Positions 8,414 through 17,451 of a stretch of 49,965 nucleotides of DNA are shown here, one piece after another. Source of the DNA: an uncultured Muribaculaceae bacterium (GTDB lineage: Bacteria > Bacteroidota > Bacteroidia > Bacteroidales > Muribaculaceae); the NCBI GenBank assembly GCA_947632485.1, contig CANRPJ010000020.1, positions 1 to 49,965 of the forward strand. The letters run 5' to 3'. The notes beneath the pieces were generated by a model that searched no databases, was not told the DNA's origin, and saw only the letters and a list, made by a program, of their open reading frames with translations. The translations under genes were made by a program, and so were the position numbers. Numbering within the stretch: the stretch's first letter is position 1; the number at the start of each line of letters is the position of its first letter.

Positions 8414-9205
8414 TCAGAGCAGTCGGAAGTCGTCGGCGTCCTGCCAGGCAGGAAATTTCGTGCGGAAGCGCGTGAGCGCCTCCTTGTCGAGAGTGGCTAT
8501 TATTATGCCGCTCTCATCGCTCTTTCCTACATTCTTGCCCTTGAAATCGCAGGCCTGTGAGCTGCCGTTGTAGACGAAATCCTTCGGATCCGTGCCGCGG
8601 CAGTCTACGGCGCATACGTAGGCTTCATTCTCGATAGCGCGCGCCGGAATCAGAGCCTCCCAGGCGCCTACGCGTACCTCCGGCCAGTTGGCCACTGCTA
8701 TCAGCAGATCGTAGGCATTCCTTTGGTTGCGGAGCCATACGGGGAAGCGCATGTCGTAGCATACGGCCATCGCGATGTTCCAGCCCCGGAAGCGCACCTG
8801 CAGCCGCTCCTGACCCGCATCGAAGATATTGTGCTCGCCCGCCATGGTGAAGAGGTGGCGCTTGTCAGCGAAGGTGATATCGCCCGAAGGCTCGGCGAAA
8901 AAGGCCCGGTTGCGCAGCGATTCTCCCTCGCGCGCTATGAAGCTGCCGGCTATCGCCAGATTGCACGAGGCGGCCAGCTCGCTGATAAAGCGCATCGTGG
9001 GGCCGTCGTTAGGCTCGGCCAGGGCGGCCACCTCCTCGCGGCTCATGCCTACCGGGAAGCCGGTTGAGAAGGTTTCGGGGAGCACGGCCAGATCCGTACC
9101 TGCCGGAAGCGAGGCTATCGCCTTGGCGGCGCGGTCGAGATTTATTCGCTTGTCGCCCCAGGTTATCTCCAGGGGTATCAGGGCGGTGGAAAGATTTGTT
9201 TCCAT
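8414..9205 (-). CDS. carbon-nitrogen hydrolase, omega-amidase (YafV/NIT2) type
   Basis: This is a nitrilase-superfamily amidase of 263 residues. The catalytic triad is visible: Glu44 in LPETFSTGF, Lys115 in FADKRHLF and Cys149 in AVCYDMRFP. The wording around the Cys and the short length match the omega-amidase branch, which hydrolyses 2-oxoglutaramate and 2-oxosuccinamate to the keto acid plus ammonia in glutamine recycling and methionine salvage. The substrate is inferred from family only. It is the last gene of a three-gene minus-strand unit, 6 bases after the PlsC-like gene. Confidence 0.85.
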   Translation of the reverse strand: METNLSTALIPLEITWGDKRINLDRAAKAIASLPAGTDLAVLPETFSTGFPVGMSREEVAALAEPNDGPTMRFISELAASCNLAIAGSFIAREGESLRNRAFFAEPSGDITFADKRHLFTMAGEHNIFDAGQERLQVRFRGWNIAMAVCYDMRFPVWLRNQRNAYDLLIAVANWPEVRVGAWEALIPARAIENEAYVCAVDCRGTDPKDFVYNGSSQACDFKGKNVGKSDESGIIIATLDKEALTRFRTKFPAWQDADDFRLL

Positions 9206-9211
9206 CAGGGG

Positions 9212-9754
9212 TCAGACTTTGAATTTTTCAGGTTTGCGGGCGGCGTCGGCATAGCCGGAATAATACGCCTTTATGCCCGCCAGATCGGATTCAATATTTC
9301 CTGTCAGAGGGTATTCCTCATCAATTATCACCAGGCGCCTGCGGTAGTCGATCACTCCGAGCTGCACCGGCACTCCCGCACCGTAGGCTATGCGCAGAAA
9401 GCCCGTGTGCCATTGCGGGTTGGCTTTCCGGGTCCCTTCAGGTGTCACGGCCAGATTCATATAGCTCACCGTTTTAAAGCGCTCCACCATCTGATCCACA
9501 AGGCCGCCGGCGTGCTTGCGGTCTACCGGCACTCCGCCGAAGGCGCGCAGCAACAGACCCAAGGGAAAGAAAAACCAGAATTTCTTCATCAGAAAGTTGG
9601 CTTTCCTTCCCATGGAGCTATAGGAGGCCAGGCCGATCAGAAAATAGAGGTTGGAGGTATGCGGCGCTACGCAGATCACGCATTTCTGGCGCCTCGGCGC
9701 CCGGATCCGCACCTTCCAGCCCCACAGCTTCAGCAGCAGGCCCCACAGATTCAT
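9212..9754 (-). CDS. PlsC/lysophosphatidate acyltransferase-like protein, catalytic Asp missing
   Basis: The 180-residue protein belongs to the short 1-acylglycerol-3-phosphate acyltransferase group. The second family motif is present as VTPEGTRK (Glu at about 106), and VPVDR and GFLRIAYGAGVPV are also in place. The first motif, normally HTSNWDF with the H(x)4D catalytic pair, reads HTSNLYF (His32, Tyr37): the Asp is replaced by Tyr and the Trp by Leu. The frame is intact, so this is either an inactive or altered enzyme or a recent loss. It lies between the small hypothetical gene (17 bases upstream) and the nitrilase gene. Confidence 0.8.
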   Translation of the reverse strand: MNLWGLLLKLWGWKVRIRAPRRQKCVICVAPHTSNLYFLIGLASYSSMGRKANFLMKKFWFFFPLGLLLRAFGGVPVDRKHAGGLVDQMVERFKTVSYMNLAVTPEGTRKANPQWHTGFLRIAYGAGVPVQLGVIDYRRRLVIIDEEYPLTGNIESDLAGIKAYYSGYADAARKPEKFKV

Positions 9755-9771
9755 TTTCTCGCGGATTTAGT

Positions 9772-10134
9772 TCAGGCGTTGGCGGCTGCCTTGTTCTGCG
9801 CTTTCACCTCAGCGGGAATGGCTGCGTTGAAGTCCTTAATCGCCTCTTCCAGCTTTGCCGAAAGCTCCTTCTGGATCTTCGAGAAGAGCTCTTTGAAATA
9901 AGCCTTCTTCGCCTTCGAGTATTCCTCTATCGAGCCGAAAGCCTTCGCTCCTTTGCCGAAATAGCGGTTGGCGTCGCATACTGCCTCCTCCGTAGCGGAA
10001 ATCACCTTCGAGAGGCTTTTCTCCACCAGGCTCTTGTCGATATCGGGCGTGTTGTAGTAGTTGATCATTATCTCTTCGCATACGGCGTCGCCTACGGCGC
10101 TGGCGGCTTTCTTAAACATTCTCTTGTTTGCCAT
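9772..10134 (-). CDS. small conserved-looking hypothetical protein, helical
   Basis: This protein has 120 residues and no family I recognise. It is almost wholly helical, rich in Lys, Glu and Ala, with no signal peptide or TM segment. The C-terminal half (about 65-105, YSKAKKAYFKELFSKIQ onward) could form a coiled coil, and the tail is Ala-rich. It has its own -7 promoter box about 35 bases upstream and leads a unit with the PlsC-like and nitrilase genes. A cytoplasmic role is inferred from the lack of export signals. Confidence 0.65.
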   Translation of the reverse strand: MANKRMFKKAASAVGDAVCEEIMINYYNTPDIDKSLVEKSLSKVISATEEAVCDANRYFGKGAKAFGSIEEYSKAKKAYFKELFSKIQKELSAKLEEAIKDFNAAIPAEVKAQNKAAANA

Positions 10135-10168
10135 AATCTCTAAATTATTACTGGTTTTAATTCTTCTG

Positions 10169-10176
10169 CAAATATA
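10169..10176 (-). promoter_or_regulatory. -7 promoter box for the 120-residue hypothetical
   Basis: On the minus strand this reads TATATTTG (TAnnTTTG), 35 bases before the ATG at 10134. The divergent cvpA-suf promoter lies about 70 bases away. Confidence 0.6.
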
Positions 10177-10245
10177 ACACTTTAGCCGCGGCTTTTTCCT
10201 ATCTGAAGGCAGGAAAATGCAGAGCCGGGTGTGGCGAAAAATTGC

Positions 10246-10253
10246 TAACTTTG
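10246..10253 (+). promoter_or_regulatory. -7 promoter box for the cvpA-suf operon
   Basis: TAACTTTG matches the Bacteroidetes -7 element exactly and lies 40 bases before the cvpA ATG. No IscR- or Fur-like operator could be recognised with confidence. Confidence 0.6.
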
Positions 10254-10293
10254 TGGCTTCCTACCGGGTGCGGCGGGAGAGCGAAGAGATCAG

Positions 10294-10908
10294 ATGACTG
10301 TTTTTTGTCAGATTGTAGCCGTAGCCGTGGCTATAGTGGCGGTTGTCAGGGGCTTCAGGCGCGGCCTGGTGCGCCAGACGGCCTCTGTGCTCGGATTTGC
10401 CTTCGGCGTGGTGGGCGCAAGGGTGCTCAGGCCGGTTGCAGAAGATCTCGTGGAAAGTTTTCTGCCGGGCTTGGCCTCGACCTGGTGCGGCCCTTTCATG
10501 CTCGCCTCGCTGGCTTCAGTTTTCCTCTACTGCCTTCTCTACGGATTGTTCAGTCTTGCCGGCAGGCCTCTCCAATGGCTTTTCCGGCCCTTCGGAGGCG
10601 GAGCTTTCGACGCGGTGCTCGGTTCCGCTTTCGCCCTGGTGAAATGGCTGCTGGCGCTTTCGCTGGTGTTCAATCTGCTGCTCTGCGCAAGCCCTGATTC
10701 GCGCATGCTCGATGCCTGTGCCAGCGACGACGGCAATCTCTTCGAGGCCGTGGCGCTTATAGCTCCGGCCCTCCTGGGAGGCGAAGATGCCGACGAGCTC
10801 GCCCACCGCCGCCAGATCCGCGATGCAAGATCCATTTCCTGCGCTCCCAACATAATGCCCCCCGCAGGCGTTTCTACTAATGACTTCACACTTATCGAAT
10901 ATGCTTAA
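10294..10908 (+). CDS. cvpA: CvpA family membrane protein
   Basis: This protein of 204 residues has the CvpA pattern: TM1 ([15 protein letters not shown]) followed by the [10 protein letters not shown] motif, TM2 ([13 protein letters not shown]), TM3 ([19 protein letters not shown]) and TM4 ([23 protein letters not shown]). The soluble C-tail is about 60 residues long. CvpA proteins sit in the inner membrane and have been linked to colicin V production and envelope stress; their activity is unknown. The stop codon overlaps the sufC ATG, so the gene is translationally coupled to the suf genes. Confidence 0.82.
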   Translation: MTVFCQIVAVAVAIVAVVRGFRRGLVRQTASVLGFAFGVVGARVLRPVAEDLVESFLPGLASTWCGPFMLASLASVFLYCLLYGLFSLAGRPLQWLFRPFGGGAFDAVLGSAFALVKWLLALSLVFNLLLCASPDSRMLDACASDDGNLFEAVALIAPALLGGEDADELAHRRQIRDARSISCAPNIMPPAGVSTNDFTLIEYA

Positions 10909-11656
10909 AGTAAAAGACCTTAGAGCCGAAATCAACGGCAAAGAGATACTCAAAGGCATCAACCTCGAGGTAAATGCCGGCGAGGTGCATGCCATCATGG
11001 GCCCCAATGGCTCCGGAAAATCAACCCTTTCAATGGTGCTGGCAGGAAATCCCGCCTACACGCCCACCGGCGGAGAGGCTATCTTCTGCGGAGAGAATCT
11101 CCTTGAGATGGAACCTGAGGTGCGCTCCCACAAAGGAATTTTCCTCGGATTCCAGTATCCCGTTGAGATTCCGGGAGTCTCGATGGTCAATTTCATGCGT
11201 GCCGCAGTCAATGCCCGGCGAAAATATCTCGGCGAGCCCCCTATGAGCGCCAGCGATTTCCTCAAGCTGATGCGCGAGAAGAGGGCAGTGGTAGATCTTG
11301 ACAACAAGCTCGCTTCCCGGTCGGTCAACGAGGGATTCTCCGGAGGAGAGAAGAAGCGTAACGAGATTTTCCAGATGGCGGTGCTCGAGCCGAAACTGTC
11401 GATACTCGACGAGACCGACTCTGGCCTCGATATCGATGCCCTCCGCATCGTGGCCGGCGGAGTCAACAAGCTCAAGAGCGCCGACAATGCCACAATCGTG
11501 ATAACCCATTACCAGCGCCTTCTCGACTATATTAAGCCCGATTTCGTGCATATCCTCTATAAGGGCCGCATCGTGAAGACCGGAGGACCCGATCTCGCGC
11601 TCGAGCTTGAGGAGAGAGGCTACGACTGGATCAAGGAGCAATCCGGTAACGAATGA
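10901..11656 (+). CDS. sufC: SufC, ATPase of the SUF iron-sulfur scaffold
   Basis: The protein has 251 residues and all ABC ATPase motifs: Walker [10 protein letters not shown] (34-42), Q-loop FLGFQYP, signature [11 protein letters not shown], Walker [13 protein letters not shown] and the switch His in VITHYQRLL. The DETDSGLD and EKKRNE wording is typical of SufC, which powers rearrangement of the SufB-SufD scaffold during Fe-S cluster assembly in the cytoplasm. The frame is open upstream, but MLKVKDL at 10901 overlaps the cvpA stop and fits family N-termini. sufD follows with an ATGA overlap. Confidence 0.95.
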   Translation: MLKVKDLRAEINGKEILKGINLEVNAGEVHAIMGPNGSGKSTLSMVLAGNPAYTPTGGEAIFCGENLLEMEPEVRSHKGIFLGFQYPVEIPGVSMVNFMRAAVNARRKYLGEPPMSASDFLKLMREKRAVVDLDNKLASRSVNEGFSGGEKKRNEIFQMAVLEPKLSILDETDSGLDIDALRIVAGGVNKLKSADNATIVITHYQRLLDYIKPDFVHILYKGRIVKTGGPDLALELEERGYDWIKEQSGNE

Positions 11657-13020
11657 TGGCTATGGGTGCACTCCGACAATACATAGATCTCTTCCGCGAC
11701 CACCGCGACCTGATCGATTCCAATAGCGCTCCGCTGATCAACGCGCTGCGCCCGGCCGCCCTTGAGGCGCTCGGAGGAGGCGCTCTCCCGGCGCTCGGCA
11801 GCGAAGATTATACAGTGACCGATCTGGAGGCGATCCTGGCTCCCGATTTCGGTCTTAATCTGGCGAAGGTGCCCGTCGACGTCGACCCGCGCCAGGCGTT
11901 CCATTGCGGGGTGCCGCGCGTATCTACGTGCATGGGCTTCATGCTCAATGATACCTTCGTGGGTCCCTCCGACAGGCAGGAACTCCCCGACGGAGTGCTC
12001 TTCATGAGCCTACGCAAGGCCGCTGAGGAGCACCCGGAGCTGATCGCCCCTTACTATGGAAAGCTCGCCGACCTGCAGAATCCCGTTGTGGCTCTCAACA
12101 CCCTGTTGGCGCAAGACGGCCTGCTGCTCTATGTGCCCGATGGAGTGAAGGTTGAGAAGCCGCTCCAGATGGTCGACGTGATGGATTTCGGCATGCCCCT
12201 GATGGCAGTGCGCCGTATGCTCGTGGTGCTCGGCCGGGGAGCGGAGGCCAGGCTCCTGGTGTGTGACCATACGCAGCGCGCCGACCTCGATTTCCTGAGC
12301 CTCCAGACCGTGGAGATTTTCGCGGGAGAAGATTCCCTGTTCGATCTCTACGACCTTGAGGAATCCACCCTGCTCACCTCCCGCCTCTCGGCCCTCTACC
12401 TCGAGCAGCAGCGCGGGAGCAAGGTGCTTCTCGACGGAATCACCCTCTACAACGGCCGCACGCGCAATGAATATTACTGCCGCTTCGCCGGACGCGATGC
12501 TGAGCTCAATCTGCTCGGAATGGGTATTGAAGATGGCCGGCGGGTTCTCGACACTCATTCAGTGGTGCGCCATGAGGTAGGCGGCTGCCATACCGACGAG
12601 CTCTTCAAATATGTGGTTGATGATGAGGCCCGCGGCTCTTTCGCAGGGCGCGTCTACGTGGCTCCCGGAGCTTCCGGAACCACCGCTTACCAGGCCAACC
12701 GCAATATCGTGGGGGGCGACAAGGCGCGAATGTATTCCAAGCCGCAGCTCGAGATCTACAACGATGATGTGAAATGCTCCCACGGCACCGCTATCGGCCA
12801 GCTCGACCCGATGCAGCTCTTCTATATGCGCACCCGCGGCATCGCGGAGGCGGAGGCGAAGCTGCTTCTCAAGCAGGCCTTCATGGCCGACGTGATCGAC
12901 CGCGTGAGTCTGCCGGGTCTCAAGGAGAGGCTTCACGCGCTCGTGGAGCGGCGGTTCAACGGCTGCGACGCCTCCTGCGCGTCATGTCGCGATGCCTCCT
13001 CGCGCAACCCCGAAAATTGA
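11653..13020 (+). CDS. sufD: SufD, scaffold subunit of the SUF system
   Basis: This is a 455-residue SufD (SufB/SufD family). The beta-helix core has the typical [19 protein letters not shown] segment, where the Cys-Ser-His is part of the SufB-SufD interface, and LFYMRTRGI downstream. The N-terminal helical part resembles SufD, and the SufB-specific N-terminus is absent. It forms the scaffold with SufC and SufB. The C-terminus ends in an odd Cys-rich tail ([13 protein letters not shown]). It starts with an ATGA overlap on sufC. The small subdomains suit SufD rather than SufB. Confidence 0.9.
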   Translation: MMAMGALRQYIDLFRDHRDLIDSNSAPLINALRPAALEALGGGALPALGSEDYTVTDLEAILAPDFGLNLAKVPVDVDPRQAFHCGVPRVSTCMGFMLNDTFVGPSDRQELPDGVLFMSLRKAAEEHPELIAPYYGKLADLQNPVVALNTLLAQDGLLLYVPDGVKVEKPLQMVDVMDFGMPLMAVRRMLVVLGRGAEARLLVCDHTQRADLDFLSLQTVEIFAGEDSLFDLYDLEESTLLTSRLSALYLEQQRGSKVLLDGITLYNGRTRNEYYCRFAGRDAELNLLGMGIEDGRRVLDTHSVVRHEVGGCHTDELFKYVVDDEARGSFAGRVYVAPGASGTTAYQANRNIVGGDKARMYSKPQLEIYNDDVKCSHGTAIGQLDPMQLFYMRTRGIAEAEAKLLLKQAFMADVIDRVSLPGLKERLHALVERRFNGCDASCASCRDASSRNPEN

Positions 13021-13026
13021 AATGCT

Positions 13027-14247
<1,221 letters not shown>

Positions 14248-14278
14248 CCCCCCGCAGCCTACGATATTATAAGGCGGG

Positions 14279-14364
14279 TGCAGGCCCCTTGACAGCCTTG
14301 ACACTGTAATAGCCGTAAATCTCAAAGTATCAGCCATTAACATCAAAATTCGTGTCAAGGTGGC
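14279..14364 (+). repeat. inverted-repeat element, copy 1
   Basis: It begins with GCAGGCCCCTTGACAGCC. It then has perfect 9-bp arms CCTTGACAC (14296-14304) and GTGTCAAGG (14352-14360) around a 47-base AT-rich spacer. A related element in the opposite orientation lies at 17361-17446. It comes 30 bases after the sufS stop and may act as its terminator. Confidence 0.7.
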
Positions 14365-14370
14365 AGCTAT

Positions 14371-14600
14371 CTGATGCATTCGCGCCTCGTGGCGATAAAC
14401 CCATATCGATGCTTGTCGCGGAGCGACGGTGCTATCCAGCAACCCCCGATGTAGCGCCTTCTGGGCGCAAGTCGGGGGAACGGTGTGGCTTAGTGAGCCG
14501 CGAAGCGGTGAGATTGTGGTAAACCGTGGGTGGAGCAAAGCGGAGCCCACGGAATGAGCAACGCAAAACACCTGAGCTGCGGAGCTGCGATGTTATAGTA
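14371..14600. repeat. REP-like intergenic repeat stretch
   Basis: This GC-rich intergenic stretch contains short hairpins: CCGC-GAA-GCGG at 14498-14508, and CCGTGGG (14524-14530) with CCCACGG (14546-14552). The GCCGCGARGCGG theme recurs at 39695 in another gap, so it looks like a dispersed repeat family. No transposase is present. Confidence 0.5.
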
Positions 14601-14771
14601 GCCTGTGTATGAGCAGAGAGAGCCAAGAAGATTCTGACCGCATCATCTGCTTTAGGGCAGACAGTGGTTGATGGAAACGTGGCAAATATGCAGCCGTAGG
14701 TAGCATTTATGGTAAACTCACGCTTGCAGCCAACGCTGCAGCGTGAGGGAAAGAGAGTCAAAAAATGATAT

Positions 14772-14789
14772 TGACCTCGAAAGAGGTCA
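14772..14789. repeat. perfect hairpin with GAAA tetraloop
   Basis: TGACCTC-GAAA-GAGGTCA forms a 7-bp perfect stem closed by a GNRA tetraloop, followed by TTTAC. It could be a weak terminator or part of a folded repeat RNA. Confidence 0.5.
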
Positions 14790-14847
14790 TTTACAAATAG
14801 TCAATGCATAAATCAGTTCGTATGAGGACTTTACGCTTACATGATGT

Positions 14848-14945
14848 CCTCACGCTGCGGCAGAGCCGCGAGCGTGAGGCTTACCACAAACGCAGTCTTC
14901 GGCAGCGATATCACCGTCAGAAGCCTTTTCCGTGGGCTTTTTCAG
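14848..14945 (+). repeat. dispersed intergenic repeat, copy A
   Basis: It starts with a hairpin of CCTCACGCT and AGCGTGAGG arms (inner GCGGC/GCCGC, one bulged base). It then runs through GTGAGGCTTACCACAAACGC and ACCGTCAGAAGCC to GTGGGCTTTTTC. The same series of segments recurs at 49568-49765 with an extra stretch inserted. Confidence 0.7.
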
Positions 14946-15041
14946 AAAAATTGAAAAAAAGTTGGGAGTGGGATGTCACAAATCGGGCATTTCTCAGTCA
15001 TGTATATAAAGGACTATAAACTTTAACAAAACATGTTAACC

Positions 15042-17303
15042 ATGAAAACTCTTTTATCGGCTCTGGCTCTACTACTTGGAGCAGTTTCTGCGGCTGCACA
15101 GGAGGAATTCTCGATCTTCGTGATGAATGGAAGTAACAATGCGTATATAAACGATGCGTATGTGATTGCAATGAAGGATAGCGTGACGCATTACGCTAAC
15201 TCCGGAGCCGAAGGCATAGCGGAATTTACTAATCTCACTCACGGACGTTGGATTTTCCGGGCTTCGCATCAGGGCTTTGCTCCCGACACCGTATCAGCAG
15301 AGGTGGGAGGTAACCGTAACGCGGCGGTTATCAGACTGAAACCGACCACAGAGCTCGACGAGGTTGTTGTGCAGGGCGACAAGAGCAAGATAGTAACCCA
15401 CATGCACGATGGCGAGCGCTTCTACCTCTCCCCGCGCGCACTTAAGCTTCCAGATTCCTACCAGGCCCTTGCGGAGATTCCGATGCTCAAAACCGACGTG
15501 ATGAATGGTAAATTGTATCTTACCGACGGTACCACTCCCATGATAATGATAAATGGCGAGGAACGCGCTCATGGAGGTCTCGAGAATATAAAACCAAGTG
15601 ATATTGAGGCGGTAGAAGTGATTACGCTGCCTGATATGACCTATGTTATGTCGGGCGTAAAGGCAATAGTGAATATCAAGGTTAAGCAAAAGGAAGGTGC
15701 ATTCCTGGCTCTTAATGCCAGAACTAACAATCAGGTGCCTTTCCACAACGGCAACTCGGAAGCAAGCATGGAGGTAGGGAATCCTAAATTCACTTACTAT
15801 ACGCGGGCTGACCTTGGAGCGGATTATCACGTTAGGGCTCGAAATCAGATTTGGCGCGAGAATACCGACTATTCGCAGACCTTCAATAAATTACGGAAGC
15901 ATAACGACTGGCAATGGAGCTGGTTCAACAGAATGAACTGGGTGGCTACCGACAAGGATAAGGTGGCGATATCAATTATGCTTCACCAATTCAGATACAA
16001 AGCCCACGAAGAAGCTAACGGCGAAAGCACAAGGTTGGGCGCGACAACACCCTATAACTCAGTGAGCGACAATCGCAATTATTCTCGTTCAGCCTCTGTC
16101 TCTGCATATTATACTCACATCTTCTCTCCTTCCGGCAAACTGGAGGCAAGCGCTTCTCTTACCAACAACCACTACACCACCATCGATGAAAGGGAAGAAG
16201 AACTCTTCGGCCGGCCTACCGAATCGGCGGTTTCACTGCTCAGCGCAGGTAATTATCTTTATGGGGAGGTGAAATACATCGGCACCGTATCGTGGGGCTC
16301 ATTCACCGCGGCAGCAAGTAACATTCTCTCCTGGGACAATATCAACGACCGCCTTGGTGTGAATCCCAAATTCCTCTACCGCACACGCTTTTCAACCGCT
16401 TATTTCACATGGAACAAATACTTCGGGGCCTGGACTCTTTCCGCCGGCGCAGCTGCCCAATGGCTCCACATGTCGGATTCCTACTCCTCTGCCGGAAGAG
16501 TAAGTCCCTGGGCTATGGTAAGCGCAAACTGGAATGCCTCTTCAAAAAGCAGCTGGCGTATTACATACTACCATAGCAATGGAGTGCCATCGCTTCAGAA
16601 CTCAAATCCCTATACAACCAGTACCGACCCGCTCTATACTAATTGTGGAAATCCGGAACTGAAGGCCCTTAAGATGGACGATGTCGCGCTAAACTATATG
16701 CTTAATTACGGTAACTGGTACTTCAGTTCCTCCCTTACCGCCCGCTATACAAGCGACAGTATGCGTTCATACGGCTACACCGAAGGCGACCGATATATAG
16801 TGACCCTCATCAACTCCGACATCTTCAGCATTATTCCGAAAGTGGGGCTCAACCGCCGGTTCAAATGGGGCTCTGCCTACGCTAATGTATCAGTACCGGT
16901 AGCCAAGTGGAGCGGACTCCACCGCCTCACCAATGCCACACTGATGGCCGGAGTCAACGGCTCATTCGGAAATTTCTACGTATCAGCCGATTGTATGCTG
17001 ACAATCAGGAGCGAAGAGGTATATCAGAAACAGACCGACACGAGACCCTGGATCAACATGGAAGTGGTCTACAACGCTACTCCCAATTTCTCAGTCGGCG
17101 TTAGTCTTTCTCATCTGGCAGGAGATTTTAAGAGCACCACTAAATACGACGATGGCTCATTCCGTTATACCGATACTCGCAAACTGCTGAAAACCTTCTT
17201 GCAGCCTTCGATCATGTTATCCTGGAAGCTGATGCGAAATCAGAAGCAGAAAATGCAGTTCGATCCCGATCTGAATTCAGGACGCAGTTCCTACTCGCTC
17301 TGA
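15042..17303 (+). CDS. TonB-receptor-like outer-membrane beta-barrel protein
   Basis: This is a 753-residue outer-membrane protein. It has a signal peptide (MKTLLSALALLLGAVSAAAQ), an N-terminal carboxypeptidase-regulatory-like domain (about 25-105), a plug-like domain (about 110-220, with ELDEVVVQGDKSK and ITLPDMTYVMSGVKAIVNI), and then a large barrel. This layout matches the Bacteroidetes outer-membrane barrel family 3 rather than SusC. The substrate is unknown and no SusD gene is adjacent. An in-frame ATG at 15033 would add MLT before the signal peptide; 15042 is preferred. Two inverted copies of a repeat element lie on either side of the gene. Confidence 0.82.
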   Translation: MKTLLSALALLLGAVSAAAQEEFSIFVMNGSNNAYINDAYVIAMKDSVTHYANSGAEGIAEFTNLTHGRWIFRASHQGFAPDTVSAEVGGNRNAAVIRLKPTTELDEVVVQGDKSKIVTHMHDGERFYLSPRALKLPDSYQALAEIPMLKTDVMNGKLYLTDGTTPMIMINGEERAHGGLENIKPSDIEAVEVITLPDMTYVMSGVKAIVNIKVKQKEGAFLALNARTNNQVPFHNGNSEASMEVGNPKFTYYTRADLGADYHVRARNQIWRENTDYSQTFNKLRKHNDWQWSWFNRMNWVATDKDKVAISIMLHQFRYKAHEEANGESTRLGATTPYNSVSDNRNYSRSASVSAYYTHIFSPSGKLEASASLTNNHYTTIDEREEELFGRPTESAVSLLSAGNYLYGEVKYIGTVSWGSFTAAASNILSWDNINDRLGVNPKFLYRTRFSTAYFTWNKYFGAWTLSAGAAAQWLHMSDSYSSAGRVSPWAMVSANWNASSKSSWRITYYHSNGVPSLQNSNPYTTSTDPLYTNCGNPELKALKMDDVALNYMLNYGNWYFSSSLTARYTSDSMRSYGYTEGDRYIVTLINSDIFSIIPKVGLNRRFKWGSAYANVSVPVAKWSGLHRLTNATLMAGVNGSFGNFYVSADCMLTIRSEEVYQKQTDTRPWINMEVVYNATPNFSVGVSLSHLAGDFKSTTKYDDGSFRYTDTRKLLKTFLQPSIMLSWKLMRNQKQKMQFDPDLNSGRSSYSL

Positions 17304-17360
17304 TTCGGTAGTGTTCGGCTCTCATCGGGAGATGAGGGGACACGGCGAGAAGGAGGATTG

Positions 17361-17446
17361 ACTACCTTGACACGTTTTTGGGGTTATATCGCTATTAGTC
17401 AGCGATATAACCCCATGTCAATGTCAAGGCCGTCAAGGGGCCTGCG
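17361..17446 (-). repeat. inverted-repeat element, copy 2, with strong inner hairpin
   Basis: It has outer arms CCTTGACA (17365-17372) and TGTCAAGG (17422-17429). Inside lies a perfect 14-bp stem (17380-17393 with 17401-17414, GGGGTTATATCGCT and its complement) with a 7-base loop. Read on the minus strand it begins GCAGGCCCCTTGACGGCC, like copy 1 at 14279. It sits between two convergent genes and probably stops transcription from both sides. Confidence 0.75.
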
Positions 17447-17451
17447 CGGCG

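Larger units (their letters stand above)
14248..15041. other. gene-free mosaic of hairpin repeats
   Basis: These roughly 790 bases between sufS and the next receptor gene carry no credible gene. They hold an inverted-repeat element (14279-14364), a stretch of short GC hairpins (14371-14600), a GAAA-loop hairpin (14772-14789) and a repeat that occurs again at 49568 (14848-14945). Open frames here lack start context and codon bias, and follow repeat sequence. Confidence 0.7.

Noticed and set aside
14279..14600. Possible CRISPR array because of repeated short elements
   Set aside because: There is no regular repeat-spacer spacing and no cas gene; the elements are hairpins of different sequence.
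14804..15019. Short frame ending PFPWAFSEK, similar to a frame at 49576
   Set aside because: Both are translations of the same non-coding repeat; the similarity (PWAFSE) reflects the DNA repeat, not a protein family.
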